A DNA stretch of 64,000 bases from Rhodospirillaceae bacterium (GTDB lineage: Bacteria > Pseudomonadota > Alphaproteobacteria > Rhodospirillales > Rhodospirillaceae): NCBI GenBank assembly GCA_002737725.1, contig NSIP01000008.1, positions 1-64,000 of the forward strand. Reading direction: 5' to 3'. Numbering within the stretch: the stretch's first letter is position 1; every line of letters starts with the position of its first letter. A program made the translations under genes and the position numbers. A model generated the notes under the pieces. It saw nothing but the letters and a program-made list of their open reading frames with translations, was not told the origin of the DNA and did not search any database. Positions 8,624 through 17,011 of this stretch are shown here, one piece after another.

Positions 8624-9451
8624 ATGACCGGCAAGGTTGTCGTTGTTACAGGTTCGACCAAAGGCATCGGCAAGGGTTTGGCGCGCGAGTTTTTGAAGCG
8701 CGGCCATAGCGTTGTGATCTCGGGGCGCAAACAGGCCGACACCGAAGCCGTGGCAACTGAAATTGGGCCCGAGGCTGTGTCAGGTGCAAAAGCCATTGGT
8801 GTGGCCTGCGAGGTAACCGATTACGCCCATGTGCAGAATTTATGGGACAAAGCCATTACTGCCTTTGGCAGGGTCGATATCTGGATTAACAACGCAGGCA
8901 TGTCGAATTCGCGCTTTGAGATCGGCGCTTTGGAGCAAGCCGAAGTTGAGACGGTTCCCCGCACGAACCTGATTGGCACCATAAACGGCAGCCATGTGGC
9001 ATTGCGCGGCATGACGGCGCAAGGATCGGGTGACATTTACAACTTCGAAGGCTTCGGTTCCAACGGCTCGAAGCAAAAAGGCATGAGCTTGTATGGCGCT
9101 ACTAAATTTGGCGTCACGTACTTCACCAAAGCCTTGATCGCCGAGACCAAAGACGGGCCCGTGCGCGTGGGCTACCTGAGCCCCGGCATCGTGATCACCG
9201 ATTTATCGGTGCGCGACAAAACCAAAGTACCCCCCAAGCAGTGGGAATTCACTATTTTAGTTTATAATATTCTGGCTGATCGTGTTGAAACCGTGACGCC
9301 CTGGCTGGTGGAGAATGTGTTAGCCAACACCACGCATGGTGCGCGCATTGCCTGGCTGACACGTGGCAAAAGTTTGTGGCGCTTCCTGCGCTCGCGATTT
9401 ATCAAAACCGGCGATCGCTTCCCCGAACTGAAACTTCCAAACGCGGCATAA
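8624..9451 (+). CDS. Short-chain dehydrogenase, NYC1/NOL-like (paralogue 3 of 4)
   Basis: 275 residues from ATG 8624; an open frame reaches back to 8546, but homology begins at MTGKVVVVTGSTKGIG. Motifs: TGSTKGIGKGLA, SGRK after strand two (NADP preference likely), WINNAG, YNFEGFGSNG, YGATK. The tail VETVTPWLVENVLANTTHGA with IAWLTRGKSLWRF is nearly the same as in paralogue 4, which starts 10 bases downstream (9462). The two were probably formed by tandem duplication and are cotranscribed. It probably reduces or oxidises a carbonyl/alcohol on a bulky substrate, by analogy with chlorophyll b reductases. Confidence 0.8.
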   Translation: MTGKVVVVTGSTKGIGKGLAREFLKRGHSVVISGRKQADTEAVATEIGPEAVSGAKAIGVACEVTDYAHVQNLWDKAITAFGRVDIWINNAGMSNSRFEIGALEQAEVETVPRTNLIGTINGSHVALRGMTAQGSGDIYNFEGFGSNGSKQKGMSLYGATKFGVTYFTKALIAETKDGPVRVGYLSPGIVITDLSVRDKTKVPPKQWEFTILVYNILADRVETVTPWLVENVLANTTHGARIAWLTRGKSLWRFLRSRFIKTGDRFPELKLPNAA

Positions 9452-9461
9452 AGAGAAAAGC

Positions 9462-10292
9462 ATGAGTTCCAGAACTATCGTTGTCACCGGATCGACCAAG
9501 GGAATTGGCTTTGGACTAGCCAAGCAATTCATTGCGCGCGGGCATAATGTCGTGGTGTGCGGGCGCAATTCGGCAAATGCTGAAAAAGCGGCATCTGAGT
9601 TGCAAGCCTTCGCAACTGGAGGCGCCAAAGCCAAAGGCTTTGGCTGCGACGTCAGCGACATGGCCCAAGTTGAAGCGTTGTGGGCTGGGGCCAAAGCTGC
9701 CTTTGAGCGGATTGATATTTGGATCAATAATGCGGGCGCAATTAACACCATGCGCCCCATTAGCGAGTTAGACGCGGCTGATATTTTGTCGGTACCGCGC
9801 ACCAACCTGATCGGCACCATGAATTGCTGCCAGACCGTGATCAACGGCATGAACGGCCAGGAGATCGTCGAGGGAACCAAGGGCGCGCTGTATAACTTCG
9901 AAGGTTTTGGCTCCGACGGCACAAAGACCGAAGGCTTGAGTATTTATGGGGCCAGCAAATTCGGCCTGACTTATTTTACAAAAGCGTTAATCAAAGAAAC
10001 AAAGGGTGGCCTTGTGCGCGTAGGGTTTCTCAGCCCCGGCATGGTGACCACCGAGATGTTACTCAAAGCCAAGCATGACGTGTCGCCCGAACGCTGGAAG
10101 AAAATGAAATGGATTTATCGCATTCTGGCCAATGACGTTGAAACCGTGACCGCCTGGCTGGCCGAAAACACGCTGGCCAATACCAAGCATGGTGCGCACA
10201 TCGCCTGGCTGACCACCGGCAAAGCAGCGCTGCGGTTCTTTAAGTCGTTCGTCGTGAAGCCCAAGCCATTGCCGGAGTTGGAAGCGGCTTAG
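9462..10292 (+). CDS. Short-chain dehydrogenase, NYC1/NOL-like (paralogue 4 of 4)
   Basis: 276 residues. TGSTKGIGFGLA, CGRN after strand two, WINNAG, YNFEGFGSDG, YGASK, and the shared tail VETVTAWLAENTLANTKHGA. It is spaced 10 bases after paralogue 3 and is followed on the same strand by an MFS transporter (10373), giving an SDR-SDR-MFS unit. The replacement of the usual catalytic Ser position is the same as in its paralogues. Sequence similarity is highest to paralogue 3, which points to a recent duplication. Confidence 0.8.
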   Translation: MSSRTIVVTGSTKGIGFGLAKQFIARGHNVVVCGRNSANAEKAASELQAFATGGAKAKGFGCDVSDMAQVEALWAGAKAAFERIDIWINNAGAINTMRPISELDAADILSVPRTNLIGTMNCCQTVINGMNGQEIVEGTKGALYNFEGFGSDGTKTEGLSIYGASKFGLTYFTKALIKETKGGLVRVGFLSPGMVTTEMLLKAKHDVSPERWKKMKWIYRILANDVETVTAWLAENTLANTKHGAHIAWLTTGKAALRFFKSFVVKPKPLPELEAA

Positions 10293-10372
10293 CCAACAAG
10301 TAGGGCTTGCGCGCGACCGAGGCGTTGGTCATTCATGGTGGTCGTGAGATTCGTCAGGGGAGTGTGATTGTG

Positions 10373-11599
10373 ATGTTGAGCAAACGCGAGGAATTCAAGC
10401 GTGGGTGGACCGTTGTGCTGGCATCGGCTGTCGGTGCGGGCACGGGCGTTTCGGCGCTGACCTTTTACACACTCGGCGCATTCATGGAGCCGCTGAGCCA
10501 AGACATGGGCTGGTCGCGCGCTCAAATTAGCGCAGCGCCTTTGTTCATGACCGCCGCCTCGCTCATCATGGGGCCGGTTGCAGGCTGGCTAGCCGATAAG
10601 CACGGCGCGCGGCCCGTGGCGATTTTCTCACAAATTATGTTTGTGCTGGCGGTGGCTGGGCTGGCGCTGACGACGGAACAAATTTGGACGTTTTATGCCG
10701 GGTTTTTCCTACTGGCCTTCGTCGGCGCAGGCACCATACCGATTACTTGGACCCGCGCGATCACTGGCTGGTTTTCCTCAGCCCGCGGATTAGCTTTGGG
10801 ATTCGCGCTGATGGGCACCGGCGTCATGGGCATGATCGCGCCCAGCCTCGCCACTACCATGATTGACGAGTTCGGTTGGCGCATGGCCTATGTGGGGCTG
10901 GCCGCCGTGCCGTTGATCATCGGCTTGCCGCTGGCCATTGTGTTTTTCCGCGACCCGCCCAAAGCCGTGACAAACCCCGCGCAAGGCGCTGCGGGCGATG
11001 AATGGGGCATGACGCTTGGCGAGACGGTGCGCACACGCCTGTTTTGGCAAATGGCGGCGGGCTTCTTTATTGCCGCCATGGGCGTGGGCGCCATACTGGT
11101 GCATTCTGTTCCATTACTGCAAGAGCACGGCCTTGACCGCGGCACGGCGGCCCAGGTGGCAGGGCTGTTTGGCCTCTCCGTAACAGTCGGGCGCATCTTC
11201 ACGGGCTATTTGCTCGACCGGATGTTCGGGCCGACGGTGGCGATGGTGATGTTCATCGCCCCAGCACTTGCATGTGTTGTGATGTTGGTTGCGGGCAACA
11301 ATGTTCTGATCTGCGCGCTCGCCATTATGATTTTTGGTTTGGCGGCGGGTGCCGAGTTCGACATTGCGGCGTACTTTGTGTCGCGCTATTTCGGGCGCAA
11401 GAATTACGGCGCGATCTATGGGCTGCTGTACACGATTTTTGTCGTGGGCTCGGCGGTGACGCCACCGATGGCGGGCAAAGTGTTCGACCTTTACCAGACC
11501 TACGATCCAGCACTCATGGCGGGCATCGCGATATTTTTGGTGGCCGCAGTTTTATGCGGAACGCTAGGGCCGTATCCAAAAGAGACCTATCAACCTTAA
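10373..11599 (+). CDS. MFS transporter, monocarboxylate/oxalate-formate antiporter type
   Basis: About 408 residues with 12 predicted membrane segments. ATG 10373 is preferred: GGGGAG (10357-10362) sits ten bases upstream; a GTG at 10370 is an alternative. Features: TFYTLGAFMEPLSQDMGWSRAQI, the signature GWLADKHGARPV in loop 2-3, TRAITGWFSSARGLALG in the middle, and SRYFGRKNYGAIYG late. This pattern fits the MFS group that carries monocarboxylates and dicarboxylates. It follows SDR paralogue 4 by 80 bases and its stop overlaps that of the convergent SDR at 11596 by four bases. Confidence 0.85.
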   Translation: MLSKREEFKRGWTVVLASAVGAGTGVSALTFYTLGAFMEPLSQDMGWSRAQISAAPLFMTAASLIMGPVAGWLADKHGARPVAIFSQIMFVLAVAGLALTTEQIWTFYAGFFLLAFVGAGTIPITWTRAITGWFSSARGLALGFALMGTGVMGMIAPSLATTMIDEFGWRMAYVGLAAVPLIIGLPLAIVFFRDPPKAVTNPAQGAAGDEWGMTLGETVRTRLFWQMAAGFFIAAMGVGAILVHSVPLLQEHGLDRGTAAQVAGLFGLSVTVGRIFTGYLLDRMFGPTVAMVMFIAPALACVVMLVAGNNVLICALAIMIFGLAAGAEFDIAAYFVSRYFGRKNYGAIYGLLYTIFVVGSAVTPPMAGKVFDLYQTYDPALMAGIAIFLVAAVLCGTLGPYPKETYQP

Positions 11600-12447
11600 T
11601 GCATCTCCTCGCCGCCCGAGACGTTCATCGCCTCGCCAGTGATGTAGGACGACTCGTCTGAGGCCAAGAACACGCAAGCATTTGCGGTGTCGGCAGCTTG
11701 GCCCACGCGGCCAAGCGGAATTTTGGCGGTGCGGAAGGCAATAATTTCATCGTGCGTACTGGCGCCAATCACTTTGCCGCGAAAGGCGTTCTGCTTTGCG
11801 CCTAAACCCGTCGTCACATGATTAGGGCACACCGCATTCACGGTAATGCCATGCGGCGCCAGTTCGGCGGCTGACACGCGCGTCAGCCCGACCATGCCGT
11901 GTTTGGATGATGTATAGGCCACCAGCTGCGGGGCCGGGCTTTTGGCCGCTTGGCTAGCGATGTTGATAATGCGCCCGCCTGTACGGTCCGCTTTGTTTTG
12001 GGCGATCATTTGCGCGCCGGCGTGTTTAGTGAACAAAAACGGCCCGCGCAAATTGACGTTGAGCACCAAGTCCCACTCTTCAATGGAGCATTCGATCAGC
12101 GGTTTCATGATGGTGCCGACGCCCGCATTGTTCACCACAATATCGAGGCTGCCGAATTGTTTCACCGTATCGGTGACCACGCGCTTGATGTCGTCTTCGC
12201 TGCGCACATCGCAGATCATGGTGGCAACTTTGCCGTTGGTGGCCGTGCGGATGGCGGTGGCCACCTCTTCCATTTCCGCCGACGTGCCAATGTTCTCGGC
12301 GGTGAGGTGTGGGCCCGAGGGCGCACCAATGTCCGTGAGCACCACCACAGCCCCCTCGGCGGCAAAGCGCAGGGCAATGGCCTCGCCTAGGCCCTTTTTG
12401 CGGCCCGCGCCCGTGATGACGGCGACTTTTCCTTGCAAACGATTCAT
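11596..12447 (-). CDS. Classical short-chain dehydrogenase/reductase
   Basis: 283 residues. TGAGRKKGLGEAIA forms the cofactor loop with a two-residue insertion (KK). VLTDIGAP follows strand two (Asp suggests NAD). VVNNAGVGT, INIASQAAKSP and YTSSK give a complete Asn-Ser-Tyr-Lys set, with Ser 13 before Tyr. The C-terminal YITGEAMNVSGGEEMH is the usual FabG-like ending. It is not closely related to the four NYC1-like paralogues nearby. It converges with the MFS gene at 10373 (four shared bases) and is divergent from the HD-domain gene. Oxidation of a hydroxyl on a catabolic intermediate is likely. Confidence 0.85.
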   Translation of the reverse strand: MNRLQGKVAVITGAGRKKGLGEAIALRFAAEGAVVVLTDIGAPSGPHLTAENIGTSAEMEEVATAIRTATNGKVATMICDVRSEDDIKRVVTDTVKQFGSLDIVVNNAGVGTIMKPLIECSIEEWDLVLNVNLRGPFLFTKHAGAQMIAQNKADRTGGRIINIASQAAKSPAPQLVAYTSSKHGMVGLTRVSAAELAPHGITVNAVCPNHVTTGLGAKQNAFRGKVIGASTHDEIIAFRTAKIPLGRVGQAADTANACVFLASDESSYITGEAMNVSGGEEMH

Positions 12448-12558
12448 GGTTTTGCCCTGTGTTTAATGTCTTAGGGTTTATATCGGGCTGAGCGCCCTGC
12501 TCCAAGCACCCAGAAGTCGCCGTTGACCACGTCAACGCCGCACCGCAAGCTAGCGCCC

Positions 12559-13134
12559 ATGACCGACGCATTGACCACGGCCCTGGTGCCCGCATTTCGC
12601 GATGCCGCGATTTTGAAAGAATTGCCCGATCGTGTCGTGAAGCACTTAAAGGCACTTGATGATGAAAAATCCCTGAAAGGGCGCTTCGGGGCGGTCAGCC
12701 GACTCAAGCACTGTTTACAGACGGCAACCTTAGCGCACCGCGCAGGCGAGGATGACGAGTATGTAGCGCTGGCGCTGGTGCATGATATAGGGGACTTGCT
12801 CGGCCCTTATAATCACGGAGAGTTTGCCGCCACCCTGATGGCGCCGTTTATTTCAGAGCCCAATCATTGGATGGTCGCCCATCATCACTGCTTCCAAGGC
12901 TATTATTACTTCGAGCACTTGGGGCTCGATAAAAACATGCGCGAGCAATTTCGCGGCCACCCGCATTTCGAGCGCACGCTCAAGTTTTGTGACGCCTACG
13001 ACGAGAAGGCCTTTGACCCGAATCTTGACACCATGCCGCTCGATGCCCTTATGCCGACTTTGCGTAGGGTTATGTTGAATCCAAAACGAACCATTTACGT
13101 GCCCGGAAGCGCTGTCCCCGGCACAGTTTTTTGA
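12559..13134 (+). CDS. HD-domain protein with PhnZ-like mixed-valent diiron oxygenase ligands
   Basis: 191 residues from ATG 12559; a TTG at 12523 would add 12. Candidate metal ligands are His51 (LKHCLQTATLA), His75-Asp76 (VHDIGDLL), His86 (HGEFAATLMAPF), the cluster His108-110 and Asp145 (FCDAYDEK). In PhnZ the first His and the HD pair are also 24 residues apart, and the LxHxLQTAxLA segment is characteristic of that oxygenase branch of the HD superfamily rather than of nucleotide phosphohydrolases. It stands between a classical SDR (divergent) and an MFS transporter, fitting a catabolic oxygenase that cleaves a C-C or C-P bond. Function is inferred; a hydrolase is not excluded. Confidence 0.65.
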   Translation: MTDALTTALVPAFRDAAILKELPDRVVKHLKALDDEKSLKGRFGAVSRLKHCLQTATLAHRAGEDDEYVALALVHDIGDLLGPYNHGEFAATLMAPFISEPNHWMVAHHHCFQGYYYFEHLGLDKNMREQFRGHPHFERTLKFCDAYDEKAFDPNLDTMPLDALMPTLRRVMLNPKRTIYVPGSAVPGTVF

Positions 13135-13203
13135 AGTGTTTTGAAGGCCAACAGCCGGTCGTGGCGGATTCCCGGCTGGGATGCTTTGGAGATAGCAGCC
13201 ATA

Positions 13204-13235
13204 GTCCCCAAACTGATATGGGGAAGATAGGGGAC
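13204..13235. promoter_or_regulatory. Imperfect inverted repeat before MFS gene
   Basis: GTCCCC (13204-13209) and GGGGAC (13230-13235) form the arms, with a further GGGG between them, eight bases before the ATG of the MFS transporter. It could be a regulator site or an mRNA hairpin affecting translation. Confidence 0.3.
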
Positions 13236-13242
13236 TAAAATC

Positions 13243-14607
13243 ATGGCGATGGGTGCAATATCAGGTCAGCGTCCGACCACGCCGCCCGATCCGGCGGGTT
13301 TGAAAATCGGCCCCTATTGGTTCACGCCCGGCATCAGTACGCTCAACGTAGCAACATGCCTTTTCGCTGTGGGCGCCGCGTTGGCGATGATGACTTTCAT
13401 GAATTTCGTCCAGCCCTATGTGCTGACGGAAATTTTGGATATTCCACGCGAACAGCAAGGCAAGCTCACCGGCACGCTGGCCTCGATGCAAGAAGTTGTG
13501 GTGATTTTGCTGATGGGTTTTATCGGAGCCTTTTCCGATAAAGTGGGTCGACGTTGGCTTTTTGCCATCGGTTTTATCATCCTGGGTCTTGGGTACATTG
13601 TGTATCCCTTGGCGACAAATGTGACTCAACTGTTCATCTACCGCATCCTTTTCGCCGTCGGCACGGCGATGATTCCAGTGATGATGACGGCGTGCATTCA
13701 AGATTATTCGCAAGATTGCAGCCGCGGGAAATGGGTGGGTCTGACCAGTGTGTTCAATGGCCTCGGCGTTGCCTCAATGTCGTTATTCTTCTCGAAGCTT
13801 CCAAAATATTTCGAGGAGTCAGGCTACGACGGCGCCACCGCAGGAACCTATGCATTTTGGGTGATGGGCGCGACGTCGATAGTCATCGGCGTGGTCATCC
13901 TTTTCGGGCTTTCTAAGATCACGGGTGCCCCACGCCAGCGCGAGCCGTTGCTGAAACTGCTCAAGGAGGGTTTGGCGTGCGCCTACGATAACCCCAAAAT
14001 TGTGTTGTCATACTACTCGGCACTCGCCACGCGCGGCGATGTCGTGATCGTCGGCACCTACTTCTCGGCCTGGTTTGTCGCCGTGGGTGCGCAAGATGGC
14101 TTGAGCACCGGCGCGGCGATGAGCAAGGCCGGCTTTTATTTTGGCGTAGTCGTCAACACGGCCGCATTGTTCTTCGCCTTCTTCCAAGGCTGGATCAGCG
14201 ACCGGGTCAATCGGGTGACGGGCATGATCATTGCCTTTAGTTTATCGACCATCGGATATGCGGCTATGGGCATGATTGGCGACCCCTTCGTCAGCGTTTG
14301 GCTGATTCCGGCGTGTATTATCTTGGGCTTTGGTGAGACAGCCAACGTCGTGGCGGGTAGTGCGTTGATCGGCCAGGAAGCGCCTGCACGCATTCGCGGC
14401 TCCGTGTTAGGTGTGTTCAATCTCTTCGGTGCCGTTGGCATCGCCGGCTGCGTTGGACTTGGCGGGTATCTGTTTGATCACTGGTACTACAACGCACCCT
14501 TCATGATGATGGGCATTATCAATGGATCAGTTTTGCTATTGGCGATTTGGGTTCGCATGCGCGAACCTCGCGATGTGGCACAAGCAGCCCCACAGCCCGC
14601 ACAATAA
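13243..14607 (+). CDS. MFS transporter (paralogue of the one at 6110)
   Basis: 454 residues with 12 membrane segments after a cytoplasmic N-terminus of about 40 residues. Loop 2-3 reads GAFSDKVGRRW. The first periplasmic part (QPYVLTEILDIPREQQGKL) and the middle (ATRGDVVIVGTYFSAWF) correspond to the transporter at 6110-7423 (TSRGDLVVVGIFIALW), showing common origin. QEAPARIRGSVLGVF near the C-terminus is another family mark. It lies 108 bases after the HD-domain gene on the same strand and ends in a strong terminator. Confidence 0.85.
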   Translation: MAMGAISGQRPTTPPDPAGLKIGPYWFTPGISTLNVATCLFAVGAALAMMTFMNFVQPYVLTEILDIPREQQGKLTGTLASMQEVVVILLMGFIGAFSDKVGRRWLFAIGFIILGLGYIVYPLATNVTQLFIYRILFAVGTAMIPVMMTACIQDYSQDCSRGKWVGLTSVFNGLGVASMSLFFSKLPKYFEESGYDGATAGTYAFWVMGATSIVIGVVILFGLSKITGAPRQREPLLKLLKEGLACAYDNPKIVLSYYSALATRGDVVIVGTYFSAWFVAVGAQDGLSTGAAMSKAGFYFGVVVNTAALFFAFFQGWISDRVNRVTGMIIAFSLSTIGYAAMGMIGDPFVSVWLIPACIILGFGETANVVAGSALIGQEAPARIRGSVLGVFNLFGAVGIAGCVGLGGYLFDHWYYNAPFMMMGIINGSVLLLAIWVRMREPRDVAQAAPQPAQ

Positions 14608-14611
14608 AAAA

Positions 14612-14637
14612 GGGCCGCCTCTTCAGGCGGCCCTTTT
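14612..14637. terminator. Strong bidirectional terminator
   Basis: GGGCCGCCT (14612-14620) and AGGCGGCCC (14625-14633) form a perfect 9-bp stem with a CTTC loop, flanked by A6 on the left and T4 on the right. It serves the plus-strand MFS gene and the convergent minus-strand propeller gene. Confidence 0.9.
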
Positions 14638-14657
14638 CAGATGACTCAAGACGTGGG

Positions 14658-15614
14658 TTAACCAGGATATTCAGCAAAGCCCGCCAGCGAGCGCTGCGCT
14701 GGCACCGTGCATGTGCCCACGACCCTGCCGCTGTCTTTCTCGAACTTCAGACACTGACCCGTGAAGAAGCTGTTGACGAACACATACTGTCCGTCGAGCG
14801 ATTCCTTGATGATCGCCCAGCCCGGACCTTCCAGCGGATAGCTGCGCACGACCTTGCCGTCATTGTCGATATGCTCCCACTTCGCGCCGCGCGTGGCCAA
14901 AATCGTGCCGTCTTTCGACAGCCCCAGGCAGAACATGAATTCGCGGGCTTCTTGTGGCAGCTGCATAAGATCGGGCAGTTGCTTATCGGCAATGATGTCG
15001 TAGCGCATCAGGCGCTTGGAGGTTTCAGTCGTATAAATCAAGTGCGTCTCATCGGCACTGAGCAGGCAACTAGTCACGCCCAGGTGACCAGCAAAGCTGG
15101 TGGACGTTTCGGTGTTGAATTCTTTAATCAGCGTGCCGTCCTTGCTGAACTTCAAGACATGACCAAAACCAACGTAGTCGGTGCCGGGGACCATCTTGGT
15201 CATGGGGCGATATTTTTCGGGCACTTTGTCCATGGTGCCGGTGATGTGTTCGTAAAGATAAGTGTTACCCGCTTTATCCCAAAACGCCGACGACCAGGGC
15301 CGCGAGGGGAATTTATAGCCCGGGCTCACTTGGCTGCCGGTTTTGGGGTCCACCCAAATGATGGCGTGTTCGGCGGAATCAAACGCCCACAGAAGGCCGT
15401 CGGGCGCAAAGGTCAGCCCCTTCACCAAATGCGTCGTGCCCGTGGTATACAGCACACCCTTCATATTCATGTTTTTGTCGAACTGGAAGATTCGACCGTC
15501 ACCCGCATGATCATCGGTCGGCACGTTTAAATCCGTCGCGCCCAGGAATAAGTCACCGACGGCAAAGGGCTGCATGGTTGAAACTTTAGATGTAGTCGCT
15601 GCGGTATCGGTCAT
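14658..15614 (-). CDS. Beta-propeller protein of the SMP-30/NHL type
   Basis: 318 residues from ATG 15614, which has a GAAGGAGA ribosome binding site; the frame continues upstream but without one. Repeated blade motifs are visible: GRIFQFDKN, LTFAPDGLLWAFD, VLKFSKDGTLIKEF, LGVTSCLLSADETHLIYTTE, LGLSKDGTILATRG and ESLDGQYVFVNS. There is no signal peptide, so it is cytoplasmic. Proteins with this architecture include lactonases and streptogramin-lyase-like enzymes that act on ring esters. A lactone hydrolysis step would fit beside SDRs and flavin hydroxylases, but metal ligands of a gluconolactonase are not obvious. It is alone on its strand. Confidence 0.55.
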   Translation of the reverse strand: MTDTAATTSKVSTMQPFAVGDLFLGATDLNVPTDDHAGDGRIFQFDKNMNMKGVLYTTGTTHLVKGLTFAPDGLLWAFDSAEHAIIWVDPKTGSQVSPGYKFPSRPWSSAFWDKAGNTYLYEHITGTMDKVPEKYRPMTKMVPGTDYVGFGHVLKFSKDGTLIKEFNTETSTSFAGHLGVTSCLLSADETHLIYTTETSKRLMRYDIIADKQLPDLMQLPQEAREFMFCLGLSKDGTILATRGAKWEHIDNDGKVVRSYPLEGPGWAIIKESLDGQYVFVNSFFTGQCLKFEKDSGRVVGTCTVPAQRSLAGFAEYPG

Positions 15615-15708
15615 AGAGGTCTCCTTCAAATTCAGGTGGGCAATGAAAGCCTGATTGCGCCTGGGATCAATGTCTTTCACGTTGCGCTGACCGGTGCTTG
15701 GTCGAAGG

Positions 15709-16062
15709 TCAGGCTTTCAGTTTATCAGCTAATTCAAGTGGATTGGTCTGGTTCTTGGCATTCCAGGGCAGTTCCAACAAAGCCCCAGCTGTATACGACT
15801 GCTCCAAAGCAGTGATGTCATGGGTCGACAGCGCCAGCGAGGCGGCTTTGAGCGCCGCCACGGCAACTTGGGGCAGATCGGGCTAATCTTCAGCTACGGT
15901 CGCGTGCAGTTTAATGAGCGGTTTGAGGTTACACGCCACCGCGACCAACTCATTCAGTGTCGGTGTTGAAGTAGCTTTGAGGGCGGTGGCAGCGCGTGTC
16001 ATGTCGATCCCCACGTGGTTGCGCGACGACGATGCCCCCGAACCGCCTGCCCGGCTAACAAC
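15709..16062 (-). pseudogene. Remnant of an unidentified gene with an in-frame TAG
   Basis: The minus strand has one coherent frame interrupted by TAG at 15883-15885. Before it come GIDMTRAATALKATSTP and LNELVAVACNLKPLIKLHA; after it LPQVAVAALKAASLAL, THDITALEQSYTAGALL and LPWNAKNQTNPLELADKL, then TGA at 15709. Both halves look helical and amino-acid composition is protein-like. Several stops lie in the same frame just upstream of 16062. I do not recognise the family. The remnant sits 49 bases past the end of the racemase-type gene on the same strand. Confidence 0.4.
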
Positions 16063-16111
16063 TCATGGTCAGCATTGTCAACCATCTGTCGTCACAGAGC
16101 ACGGCAAGACT

Positions 16112-16867
16112 TTAGAGCGCATCGATGCGGCTTTGCCAGCCATTGAAAATTTTGTGCGGACCGCTGGCCCAATCAGCTTGGCCGATGGCTTTGCACAGCG
16201 CCCACCCCAGGCAAAGATTGGTGGAGAGCGCAGGCAAACCTGTGGTGCGTTCAGCAGCGATTAACGCACGAAAACTAGCCATGCCACTGCCGGTAAACAA
16301 AACGCAATCGGCATTTCTCAGGTCTAATTTTGGGACCGCATTGATGGCATCAGCGCTGGAGAGTTCGTAAATCGCACGCGTATCAGCCGATGTATCTTGG
16401 ATTTGTAACATTGACACAATCTCAAACCCGGCTTCCTCGTAGTACTGCTTGCAGGCCTCGATCACGAAGGCGGGGTATGGCGCGCCAATGGCAATTCTTT
16501 TGGCACCCAACGCTTTCAGCCCCGCAATGATCGCTTTGCCCCCAGAAATAATCGGATAGCCTCTTTTCTGCGCGAGTGCCCCGAGATGCTGATCCTCGCG
16601 CGTGTGCCCCACCAAGTACGACGACGCTGTGCAGGCGAAGGCCACCGCATCAAGCTTCAGCGTGTCGTAAGCTTGCAACGTTTGATCGAGGCGCTCGAAG
16701 TAGTCCAGAAATCTGTCTTTGGGTTGCGGGCAAGCGCTGGTGAGCCGCGCCGTATACAGCGCAACGCCGGGCGGCAGGCACGCGCGTACTTCCGGCTCAA
16801 CGGTCGGATTGGCTTGGGGCGGCGTGACACCAATGCGCCCCTTTGATCCATACTCACGGTGTTGCAT
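16112..16867 (-). CDS. Asp/Glu racemase superfamily enzyme (maleate isomerase/AMDase-like) with one catalytic Cys
   Basis: 251 residues; GGAG five bases before the ATG supports the start at 16867. RIGVTPPQANPTVEPE near residue 11 is the N-terminal signature of maleate cis-trans isomerases and arylmalonate decarboxylases. The first catalytic cysteine is present at residue 79 (FACTASSYL). The second, expected in the LLSCTNL-like loop, is replaced: residues 190-196 read LFTGSGM, with Gly193 where Cys would be. Arylmalonate decarboxylase also has a single Cys, but it keeps the second one. The enzyme is thus neither a normal two-Cys racemase nor a standard AMDase. It probably acts on a small carboxylic acid in the cytoplasm. 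Confidence 0.75.
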   Translation of the reverse strand: MQHREYGSKGRIGVTPPQANPTVEPEVRACLPPGVALYTARLTSACPQPKDRFLDYFERLDQTLQAYDTLKLDAVAFACTASSYLVGHTREDQHLGALAQKRGYPIISGGKAIIAGLKALGAKRIAIGAPYPAFVIEACKQYYEEAGFEIVSMLQIQDTSADTRAIYELSSADAINAVPKLDLRNADCVLFTGSGMASFRALIAAERTTGLPALSTNLCLGWALCKAIGQADWASGPHKIFNGWQSRIDAL

Positions 16868-17011
16868 CTGATCTCCGATGACTCTGGTGTCCCCATCTCA
16901 ACCCCTGTTCGCCGCGCGGTCAACGATAAAGGCATCTGCGCGCTCGCAAGGCGAGCCTCTTAAGGTCTTCACGACGCACTGGTGGCTAGGGCGTCTTTTG
17001 GGGATTTCACG

